Source of the DNA: Planctomycetota bacterium
GTDB lineage: Bacteria > Planctomycetota > B15-G4
Assembly: GCA_029245865.1 (NCBI GenBank)
Contig: JAQWOM010000043.1
Coordinates: forward strand, 1-64,000
DNA: 64,000 bases
Direction: 5' to 3'
Of this stretch, positions 52,434 to 60,055 are shown piece by piece. Below the pieces are notes generated by a model. The model searched no databases. It was not told the DNA's origin and saw only the letters and a program-made list of their open reading frames with translations. The translations under genes and the position numbers were made by a program. Position 1 is the first letter of the stretch; each line of letters begins with the position of its first letter.

Positions 52434-53183
52434 GTGTCGCGCACTCCCCGCTGCCTCGTGTCTTCGCTGGACCAGCCGGAAATGGATGCGTCCACGATTC
52501 ACCATCTTGGGCGGGTGCTCCGGCTCCAACCGGGTGCCCCCCTGGAACTGATCGACGGATCCGGGGGGCTTGTCAGGGCGTCATGGACAGGCTCGGCACG
52601 CCCCGATCTCGAAGAGCAACCCACACGCCAACCACCCGTACGAGATCCGTTCTGGCTGGCGGTCGCTCCGCCTCGCCCCTCGCGCCTGGACTGGCTCGTT
52701 GAAAAAGCAGCTGAGCTAGGTGTCAACCGCTTGCTCCTGATCCACACGCTCCACACCGCGCGAAGTGTCAAAGCCACACGAATCGAGCGCCTCCAGCGCA
52801 AGGCTCATGAAGCCTTGCTCCAGTGCCGGCGTTTGCATGCCCTCACGGTGGTTCCCGAGCGCCCCCTCGCCGCCGTCCTCGAAGAGAGCGCGCGATCGGC
52901 TGCCGATCTTTGGGCGGCAGAGGCCCCCGAAGACCCCGATCGAGTTCCCCCAGAAGAAGCCGACAGCCTCAGCATCTCACGAACAGAGCAGGCCTCGCCC
53001 CCGAGCCTCCCGCCGCGAACCCCGGACAAACCTCTGCTTGCGGTGATTGGACCCGAAGGCGGCCTGAGCACCGACGAACGGGATCTCCTGGCAAGTCACC
53101 AAGCTCAACGGATCAACCTGGGCTCCGGAGTGCTTCGGGTCGAGACGGCAGCACTCGCTCTCGCGGCTCGTCTTTGCCGCTGA
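52434..53183 (+). CDS. rsmE: 16S rRNA (uracil-1498-N3) methyltransferase RsmE
   Basis: A SPOUT-class methyltransferase of 249 residues from the GTG at 52434, which fits the family length of about 245; the open frame runs back to 52287 over the promoter region. The PUA-like N-terminal domain shows [21 protein letters not shown], followed by [21 protein letters not shown] and the knot motifs [11 protein letters not shown] and [18 protein letters not shown], then [21 protein letters not shown]. It methylates U1498 of 16S rRNA. An Arg/Pro-rich insert (about residues 165-190) is longer than usual. Confidence 0.93.
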   Translation: MSRTPRCLVSSLDQPEMDASTIHHLGRVLRLQPGAPLELIDGSGGLVRASWTGSARPDLEEQPTRQPPVRDPFWLAVAPPRPSRLDWLVEKAAELGVNRLLLIHTLHTARSVKATRIERLQRKAHEALLQCRRLHALTVVPERPLAAVLEESARSAADLWAAEAPEDPDRVPPEEADSLSISRTEQASPPSLPPRTPDKPLLAVIGPEGGLSTDERDLLASHQAQRINLGSGVLRVETAALALAARLCR

Positions 53184-53222
53184 AATCCGGAACCGGGGGC
53201 GCGCGGGTTAGGATGCGAAACG

Positions 53223-53894
53223 ATGAACCAGCCTGCGCGCCGATACCTCTCGTCACTTGCTGCAGCGGGAGTGCGCCGCATCCCTCGCGGCCATTCAAAA
53301 GGACCCGCCGAGGCGCCCGCCCCCGAGCCGGGGGACGCGGAGGCTGCCTTGACTGCCTTGGCCGCGGAGGTGCGTGAATGCACGCGCTGCTCTCTCTGCA
53401 AGACGCGCACCCAGGCCGTCCCGGGCGAAGGCAACCCGCATCCAGACATCGTCTTCGTAGGCGAAGGCCCTGGCGCTGACGAAGATCGCACCGGCCGACC
53501 CTTTGTCGGACGGGCAGGCGCGCTGCTGGACGACATCATCACGAAGGGCATGAAAAAGCAACGCGCCGACGTCTACATCGCAAACGTCGTGAAGTGCCGC
53601 CCACCCGAGAACCGAGCCCCGACCTCCGAAGAGTCGGAGGCATGCCGACCGTTCCTCGAGCGCCAGCTGGAGATTCTTGCACCCAAGGCCATCTGCGTAC
53701 TCGGCAACACGGCCGCCCACCTGTTGCTCGACAACGACTTACCCATGAGCCGCATGCGAGGCCAGCCCTTCGCGTGGCGCCAGATCCCCGTGGTGCCCAC
53801 CTATCATCCGGCTTACTTGCTGAGAAGCCCCGAGGCCAAACGCCCTGCCTGGGAAGACATCCAACGCCTGATGAAAGTCGCCAGCTCATCATGA
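53223..53894 (+). CDS. Family 4 uracil-DNA glycosylase (iron-sulfur type)
   Basis: A 223-residue enzyme that removes uracil from DNA. Four Cys fit the [4Fe-4S] site: C53 and C56 in ECTRCSLCK, and C125 and C141 ([18 protein letters not shown]). The catalytic motif GEGPGADED (residues 80-88) and the C-terminal motif [11 protein letters not shown] are present. A Pro/Ala-rich N-terminal extension of about 35 residues precedes the core. The stop overlaps the start of the PilM-like gene by 4 bp (ATGA), an odd coupling of a DNA repair enzyme with an envelope machine. Confidence 0.94.
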   Translation: MNQPARRYLSSLAAAGVRRIPRGHSKGPAEAPAPEPGDAEAALTALAAEVRECTRCSLCKTRTQAVPGEGNPHPDIVFVGEGPGADEDRTGRPFVGRAGALLDDIITKGMKKQRADVYIANVVKCRPPENRAPTSEESEACRPFLERQLEILAPKAICVLGNTAAHLLLDNDLPMSRMRGQPFAWRQIPVVPTYHPAYLLRSPEAKRPAWEDIQRLMKVASSS

Positions 53895-55366
53895 GCTTCC
53901 TGGGGCAGAGCGCACTCGGAGTCGATGCAACCGACGGCACCCTCAAGGCCGTCAAATTGGTGCGCCGCGGGCGGCGCGTCCGGTTGGTCGGAAGCTGGCG
54001 AGTTCCTTATCACCGCCAGGCAGACCTTCTGAGTGGGACGCTCGAAGCCCTGCGCATGTTTTCTTCGACCGTCCGCCCGGACGGATTGACCTCGGTGGTC
54101 GTCTCCGCACCGGACCACCAGCACTTCAGCAGCACCTATCTCGTCCCCAACATGGAGCGCGCGCGGCTCTCCGAAATGGTCCGCTATGAGGTCCTTTCGC
54201 AACTAGGAGTCCCGGCCGAGGAAGCCCTGGTGCGCTTTCATGCCCGCAAAGGTGTCTCCGAGCAACAGGTCCACGCCGTCGCCTTCGACCGTTTGAAGAT
54301 CGACGACTTCCAGGAGAGCCTCCGCGCCCAGCACTTCCCCTTCGATGAGATCCATCCTCCGGGATTCGCGCTCGCCTCCTTTGTGGAGCACGAACATCCT
54401 CTGGGGCGCGACCGAATCCTGCTTGGCGTCGGAGAGACTGCCAGCGAACTGGTGCTGTTGCGCGAAGATGGCGTCTGGACTCGACATCTCCCGTTTGGAC
54501 TCAGAGCCGAGTCTTCTTCCGCACGCCTTGCGGAAAGGCTGGCAAGCGAAATCGGAGCGGCCGTCGCCTACCAATTACCGGACGACACACCGTTTCGCCC
54601 CGCAGACCTGGTGCTCACGGAAGAAGGCGCTCTGAGTGCAGCGCTCACCACCGAACTCGGAAGAGCCATGGCCCTTCCCATCACACGATTCGGTGAACTG
54701 CCTCACATTGCCACGGCCAAGCACCTCAACCGAGGCGGCGCCACCGAACCCCAGACGCTGGCGATGGGCAAAGCGATCGGCCTCGCCCTCACAGGACTAG
54801 GACTTGCCCGGCTCCCGTGCCCGCTGGTGCAAGGCAATCCCCGGCGCACCGCAGCGCGCATGCTGCCCATGGCAGGCATCAGTCTCGGCGTCGCATCCCT
54901 GGGTCTCTTTGGACTGACCCTGCTCGCGACCCAGCGCGCCGAGGCCTTGAACGCTGCACTGGCTCACGACCTCCCGGGCGAGATGCAGAGCCTGTATCGC
55001 CGCAGTCAGCAAACCCGTGCCGAACTCGGAGCCTTGCAGGCTCGCGCGGACGACCTCTTAACTCTTGCTGAGCGACGACCGGCTGTCCTGGGAATGCGCG
55101 CTGCACTGGCCCGACTCGCAGAGGTTGTGGCAACACGTGGCAGCGACACCATGCACGTCAACAGCGCCTATCTTGCCGTCGGCGATGCCACGCACCCGGC
55201 GCGACTCACCCTCACGATCGACACCGATCCTGCCCGAGACGAGACCCTGGGCGACCTCCTCTCGGAGGCGTTCCGTGGCGTGTTCACCGACGTGACCGTG
55301 AGCGGCCCCGAGCAAGCACCTTCGCCCAAGCTCTCTCGATGGGTGATGGAGATCACACTCCCATGA
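53891..55366 (+). CDS. GspL-like PilM-PilN fusion protein
   Basis: A 491-residue protein from the ATG at 53891. Residues about 1-310 show an actin-like PilM/GspL domain: LGVDATDGTLKAVKLVRRG, VVVSAPDHQHFSSTYLVPNM, MVRYEVLSQLGVPAEEALV, and RILLGVGETASELVLL. One membrane helix follows at about 326-346 (GISLGVASLGLFGLTLLA), then a coiled-coil (LYRRSQQTRAELGALQARADDLL) and a C-terminal ferredoxin-like domain (RLTLTIDTDPAR to VMEITLP). Type IV pilus systems usually split this into PilM and PilN; T2SS GspL has it in one chain. It links the cytoplasmic ATPase side to periplasmic partners. It is coupled to the UDG upstream and the PilO-like gene downstream by 4-bp overlaps. Confidence 0.75.
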   Translation: MSFLGQSALGVDATDGTLKAVKLVRRGRRVRLVGSWRVPYHRQADLLSGTLEALRMFSSTVRPDGLTSVVVSAPDHQHFSSTYLVPNMERARLSEMVRYEVLSQLGVPAEEALVRFHARKGVSEQQVHAVAFDRLKIDDFQESLRAQHFPFDEIHPPGFALASFVEHEHPLGRDRILLGVGETASELVLLREDGVWTRHLPFGLRAESSSARLAERLASEIGAAVAYQLPDDTPFRPADLVLTEEGALSAALTTELGRAMALPITRFGELPHIATAKHLNRGGATEPQTLAMGKAIGLALTGLGLARLPCPLVQGNPRRTAARMLPMAGISLGVASLGLFGLTLLATQRAEALNAALAHDLPGEMQSLYRRSQQTRAELGALQARADDLLTLAERRPAVLGMRAALARLAEVVATRGSDTMHVNSAYLAVGDATHPARLTLTIDTDPARDETLGDLLSEAFRGVFTDVTVSGPEQAPSPKLSRWVMEITLP

Positions 55367-56088
55367 AGTGGCTGACGGCGGGGTTGATCACCTTGTTTTT
55401 CTGCGCGGTGGCGACCTTCGTCACGGTTGGGCTGACTGCCAACGAGCGCGCCCGAACAGAATCCACCGATCTCTTGAGACGGATAGAGACCACGCGCGAG
55501 GCATGGATCAACATTCCGCCGGTCTCCTATTCCGAAACCGAGGCTCTCGCCGCCGAGTGGATCCGTCTCGAAGAACTGGGCAATCAGCGACTGTCGATGC
55601 TGACCGACCGGCGCTATGCCCCGATTGCTGAGAATCTGGAAGCCGTGCTCGATCGCATGGACCTCGCCACGCTTCAGCCAGGCACCCCACTTCGGAACCA
55701 GCTGGTGTCCTGGGCCGCCGACGACCCTCGGACCGAGGCCACGCTCTCCAGTCTTTTCTCACTGGTCCATCTGGGAGGCCTCGAGGAAGTCGAGAGCCTT
55801 GATCGCCGAAAGCAGGCCCATCTGAAGATTCCTGATCTGACCCAGGAGACCTTCGAACTGGTGGTCGTCAGTGAAATGGAGGGCATCCTCGACTTCCTCG
55901 AGCAACTGGCCCCAGGCCGCGGCGAACCCATCCTGAGCGTGACCGGAGCCTCCCTTCGAAGGATTGACGAGACTCTCTGGTCGACCACCCCTGAAAGCCT
56001 CTCCAGCCCTCCGGTGCGCCTCTGGGTGCGCCTTGAAGCGCACCAGCTCGAATCGGCCGCAAACGCCTCCTCGGAGCAAGGGCTATGA
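55363..56088 (+). CDS. PilO/GspM-like inner-membrane protein
   Basis: A 241-residue bitopic protein from the ATG at 55363, which overlaps the previous stop. The N-terminal membrane helix is GLITLFFCAVATFVTVGLT, followed by a helical region (about 28-110) that may form a coiled coil, and a C-terminal ferredoxin-like segment (FELVVVSEMEGILDFLEQLA, VRLWVRLEAHQLE). This layout and its place after the PilM/GspL-like protein fit PilO or GspM, which dimerise with PilN or GspL. Sequence identity to either family cannot be judged by eye. Confidence 0.6.
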   Translation: MKWLTAGLITLFFCAVATFVTVGLTANERARTESTDLLRRIETTREAWINIPPVSYSETEALAAEWIRLEELGNQRLSMLTDRRYAPIAENLEAVLDRMDLATLQPGTPLRNQLVSWAADDPRTEATLSSLFSLVHLGGLEEVESLDRRKQAHLKIPDLTQETFELVVVSEMEGILDFLEQLAPGRGEPILSVTGASLRRIDETLWSTTPESLSSPPVRLWVRLEAHQLESAANASSEQGL

Positions 56089-57167
56089 GCATGCCCGGGC
56101 GAGAGGGGCGCATGGGCCGATTTCTCATGTTGACAGGTTCCGGCCTTTCCATTATCGTTTTCGCTGTCGCCCTGATCGACCATAATCGCTTACACAGCAA
56201 TGACTTAAGGGCAGCGAGAGAGCTAGGGGGACACGTGCGAGCGCGCCTGGATCTGGATGTCGAGAGCCAAGTGAATGCGGAAGGCCTTTCCTCGGCCTCC
56301 TGGCTGCGCGGCCAATCTCCGGACAGCTTCGAAGCGGCCTTACGCCAGTCACCGCAACGAGCTCTGGCCGTGTTGGACGAGCGAATCCTCTACGACGAGG
56401 CCGAGCGAGCCCGTTTCAAGGCCCTCCGTGGGCCCGAAGGCGTTCCTGGCGGAACCCAGGCGAGCGGCTTGAGCGCCCCCCTCCAGGTCACGGCAGCCTA
56501 CGAGGCTGGAGCGGTTTCGATCCGCTGGTCTGTGGCCTCAGAAACGCTCGAAACAGCCCTCAACGGGGCTATGAAAGACCTAAATCAGCAAGTTGGGCAC
56601 AGGGTCTACCGATCCACGGAAGGTGTCGAGATGGAGTTGCTCGCCACCCTGGGTCCGGAGGTCACTCGCTTTCGAGATCCCGACATGACTCTGGCCGGTG
56701 GAGAACTGAGTTATCAGGTCTGGACCGTGCTGCTCCAAAATCCCCTCGGATCTGAACCGACTCTGGTGCGGTCAGAAAGCGGCGAATTGGTTACCGTCCA
56801 CGTTCCTGAGCACTTCAGGTTGGAACTGGTGTCGGGTGACAGTGAGGCAGTTGTCATCCGAATGAAGGTAGGGCCGGGCTCCATGCCGATTGCTGTTCAT
56901 GATGTTTTGCTGTCGCCCGGTGACCCGGTCGACGCTGGTGGATTGTCTACTGGCTTGATACTGACCAGTTTGGAAGTGATAGAGGAAGAGCGCCTCACAA
57001 CACGCACACGACTCGTCTTCACCAGCGATGCGAGCCTTGTGCTTGACCCCGAGACCCACACCCCACGTACTTCTGACACGCAAGTGCTCATGCCACAAAC
57101 ACGCTTGGTTGCTACCCTCACCGCCCCTTCAGGCGCTCCTCGACAACTGCAGTTGGTTCTGCAGTGA
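56085..57167 (+). CDS. Membrane-anchored protein of the secretin operon, unknown, with FN3-like domain
   Basis: A 360-residue protein that I do not recognise. One membrane helix (LMLTGSGLSIIVFAVALI) lies near the N-terminus; the rest should be periplasmic. Residues about 140-225 look like a fibronectin type III domain (VTAYEAGAVSIRWSV, then VYRSTEG and ELSYQVWTVLL). The C-terminal part is beta-rich with a loop VLLSPGDPVDAGGLSTG. By position between PilO-like and secretin genes it could fill the role of PilP or GspC, linking the inner-membrane complex to the secretin. The start is ATG 56085 in an ATGA overlap; ATG 56112 is an alternative. The second half has more T-ending codons than its neighbours. 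Confidence 0.55.
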   Translation: MSMPGREGRMGRFLMLTGSGLSIIVFAVALIDHNRLHSNDLRAARELGGHVRARLDLDVESQVNAEGLSSASWLRGQSPDSFEAALRQSPQRALAVLDERILYDEAERARFKALRGPEGVPGGTQASGLSAPLQVTAAYEAGAVSIRWSVASETLETALNGAMKDLNQQVGHRVYRSTEGVEMELLATLGPEVTRFRDPDMTLAGGELSYQVWTVLLQNPLGSEPTLVRSESGELVTVHVPEHFRLELVSGDSEAVVIRMKVGPGSMPIAVHDVLLSPGDPVDAGGLSTGLILTSLEVIEEERLTTRTRLVFTSDASLVLDPETHTPRTSDTQVLMPQTRLVATLTAPSGAPRQLQLVLQ

Positions 57168-59971
57168 AACCCCGCTCCCGGAATCGGCCGCCCATGCAGC
57201 CCAACGTGCGCTCCCTCCGTCCCGCTTTCTCGTTCGCGGGCTTTGGCTTCTTGTTCCTGATCTCAAGCTGCGGCGTCATGGCACCCCAGCCCGCATCGGA
57301 CGAGCCTTTGCCCGATCCTTTCGAGGACAAGGTGCAGGACAGTTCTTTCGTCCCCGGCGAAGACAACGCCCAGAACGATCTCGACGCGACCGCCGCCAAG
57401 GCACCGCGCGAGGAATGGGTCCGCGAATACGGCGAACAGGTGCAGCGCATCCGCGCAACCAACCCGTCCACGATCACGCCAAGTGCCGAATCGATGACAG
57501 AGCCGGCACAAGAAGCCGACGAAGACATCAAGCAACTTGTCCAGGATGCGCGCGTGCACACACAGTTGGTCGAGCAACGACTTGCGCTGCTGGTCGACAG
57601 TTTCATCGACGAGGGCTTGCTGCTGCTTGAACAAGGAGACGTGAGTGCTGCTCACGAGCAGTTCGCTCACGCTTACGAGCTCGACCCCGGCAACCCCGTC
57701 GCCCGGAACCTCTGGGCTCAGACAGGCACGCTCATGGGTGACGACCGTGCAGAGCTCACCGCCGTCGCGCAGAATGCTCGAGATCTTGAAGATGTACGCC
57801 GTGGCCAAAAGCGCCTCTTGGTACGCAACCACCTCGAGCAAGGCCGCAAGGCCCTCACCGCCAACGACCCCGAGACCGCGCAGCAGCAGTTCGAAGATGC
57901 CCTTGCCATCGTGCGCTTCAACCCAGGCATTTCTGACGACGGCATCACCGAAAACGATGTGCAGCATCTGGTGGACAACGCTCGCAACGAAGTGAACCGC
58001 GCAAAAGAAGCCCGCGAAGCTGCCGTTGTCGAAGAAGCCCGGCGTCGACAGGAAGAATACGAGTACGCCGAACGCAATCGCGTTCAGTTAAAGCTCGAGG
58101 CCCTGCTTCGTTCTGCCAACACAGCCTTCCTTCGCGACGAGTTTGCAAGCGCCATCGAAGAGCTCGATGAAGTGCTGCGGATTTCGCCGCGAAACACCGA
58201 GGCGTTGAACTTGCGTCGCATTGCAACTCGTGCGACTTACGAGCGCGACGCTCAGACGATTCGCAAAGAATACCGCGACTCCTGGGTCGACACCTTTGAC
58301 GAGCTTGAGCACGACTCATTGGTGCCTAACGATCTCCTGACGTTCCCGAGCATCAAAGAGTGGCTCGAAGTCGAAGAACGCGGACCTCGTACCTTCGCTG
58401 ACACGGGAAGCACTCGCACCCCCGCCGACAAAGCCATTCTCGCTCGACTCGAAGAGATTCGCATTCCGATCGACTTCCAGTCCGCCGACCTCAGCGAGGT
58501 TCTTGAACATCTCCAGCGCGTTTCGAGCATCAACTTCTTGATGTCGCAGGATGTCCGAGACGAGGCCGACAGCAACTCCTACGACCTGGTGGATCGCAAC
58601 AACCTCCCCATGTCTCGCATCCTCAAGGTCCTCCTTGAGGATCTCAGCATCCCGCAGATGACCTACGCCGTTCAGGATGGTGTGGTCCGCGTGATCACCA
58701 CCGAAGAATCACGTGGCGACTACCTGCTTGAGATGTACGACATTCGGGATCTCACCTTCACTCCTGTGGATCATCCGACCAAGGACTTCAACCTGCTGCC
58801 CTCTGGCACAGAAGAAGAGAGCTTCACCGATGGTCCGGAGGAGGATGACCCCCAACCCTTCATCAGCGAAGACACCCTGGTCTCACTCATCCAGGAAAAT
58901 ATTGCCCCGGATGCGTGGACCGACGACGCCAACAACAGCATCAACCAGATGCCAGGCACGCTCGTTGTGAAGACGACCCCTGAGATCCACGAGCAGATCG
59001 CAAGCCTGCTGAAGAACTTGCGCAGGAACACGCTGACGCTGGTGCACATCGAGACGCGCTTCATTGAAGTGGAAGACAGCTTCCTTGAGGACATCGGCGT
59101 CGACCTGCGCGGTCTGCCCCCGGCCCTTGGCGCAGGCCTCGACGACTTCGGTCAGCCTAATGCTGGTGGCGTCGGAACGCCGTCCAATCCAGCCGGCATC
59201 GGCACAGGCATCCAACCTGGCGTGTTCTACCCCGGGGTCAACGGCGACCTCATGGGACGCACGCAGAACCTCTTCGACACCGTGCTCGGCCAGCCGGACG
59301 TCCTCACAGGAAGTGGCGGCCTTTCGCTCCAGGCATTGTTCCTCGACAACGCCAACGTGCAGGCCGTGATTCGGGCTGTGACGAAGTACCAGAACTCGAA
59401 CTTCGTCAATGCGCCAAGCCTGACCATCCGCAGCGGAAGTCGCGGCAACATCCAAGTGCTCACAAACCGCACTTACGTGCGGGACTTCGAGCCTGAGATT
59501 GCGCAGGCAGCGGTCATTGCTCAACCAGAGCTCGGCGTGGTCCGCGACGGCATTGTGCTGGACGTACGCGCCATCGCCTCTGCCGACCGGCGCTTCATCA
59601 CTCTGGAGTTGCGCCCGACGCTTGCCGAACTCATTCCTGATGCAGCCGGCAACCCGCTTCCTGAAGCTCAGGTCAGCCTCGGCACTCCAAACGCCAACAA
59701 TGTCACGATTCAACTCCCTGAGTTGAAGATTCAGCGCCTGCGCACCACGGCCACCATTCCGGACGGCGCCACGCTGCTGCTCGGCGGGCTCAAGACATCC
59801 ATCGAGCAAGACCTCGAATCCGAGACCCCCTTCCTCGCGGACGTCCCCCTGCTCGGCTCGATCTTCAAGCGACAAGGCCAGTACACCAGCAAGCGCAAGA
59901 TGCTCATCTTGCTCACCGCCTCGATCCTTGCTCCTGAAGAGGTCGAACCCAAGACCGGCTTCATGCGCTGA
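57164..59971 (+). CDS. Secretin with N-terminal TPR-like region (GspD/PilQ family)
   Basis: A 935-residue outer-membrane channel subunit. The GTG start overlaps the previous stop (GTGA); ATG 57194 is an alternative. A lipoprotein-type signal (FGFLFLISSCG) is present. Residues about 145-390 contain TPR-like helices (FIDEGLLLLEQGDVSAAHEQF, SAIEELDEVLRISPRNTEAL). An N0/STN-like domain follows at about 425-530 (IPIDFQSADLSEVLEHLQ), then an N1-like repeat and the secretin core from about 624 (LVHIETRFIEVEDSFLEDIG), ending with TATIPDGATLLLGGLK and ADVPLLGSIFKRQ. It oligomerises to form the gate for pili or secreted proteins. The TPR region may bind peptidoglycan or assembly partners. Confidence 0.92.
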   Translation: MKPRSRNRPPMQPNVRSLRPAFSFAGFGFLFLISSCGVMAPQPASDEPLPDPFEDKVQDSSFVPGEDNAQNDLDATAAKAPREEWVREYGEQVQRIRATNPSTITPSAESMTEPAQEADEDIKQLVQDARVHTQLVEQRLALLVDSFIDEGLLLLEQGDVSAAHEQFAHAYELDPGNPVARNLWAQTGTLMGDDRAELTAVAQNARDLEDVRRGQKRLLVRNHLEQGRKALTANDPETAQQQFEDALAIVRFNPGISDDGITENDVQHLVDNARNEVNRAKEAREAAVVEEARRRQEEYEYAERNRVQLKLEALLRSANTAFLRDEFASAIEELDEVLRISPRNTEALNLRRIATRATYERDAQTIRKEYRDSWVDTFDELEHDSLVPNDLLTFPSIKEWLEVEERGPRTFADTGSTRTPADKAILARLEEIRIPIDFQSADLSEVLEHLQRVSSINFLMSQDVRDEADSNSYDLVDRNNLPMSRILKVLLEDLSIPQMTYAVQDGVVRVITTEESRGDYLLEMYDIRDLTFTPVDHPTKDFNLLPSGTEEESFTDGPEEDDPQPFISEDTLVSLIQENIAPDAWTDDANNSINQMPGTLVVKTTPEIHEQIASLLKNLRRNTLTLVHIETRFIEVEDSFLEDIGVDLRGLPPALGAGLDDFGQPNAGGVGTPSNPAGIGTGIQPGVFYPGVNGDLMGRTQNLFDTVLGQPDVLTGSGGLSLQALFLDNANVQAVIRAVTKYQNSNFVNAPSLTIRSGSRGNIQVLTNRTYVRDFEPEIAQAAVIAQPELGVVRDGIVLDVRAIASADRRFITLELRPTLAELIPDAAGNPLPEAQVSLGTPNANNVTIQLPELKIQRLRTTATIPDGATLLLGGLKTSIEQDLESETPFLADVPLLGSIFKRQGQYTSKRKMLILLTASILAPEEVEPKTGFMR

Positions 59972-60055
59972 CACCTTGACGTTCGGTAGGCCCCAAGGCC
60001 TCCCGACATCCGCACTTTCAACAGCCTTCGTCGCCCCACCCATTTTTTCTTCCCC

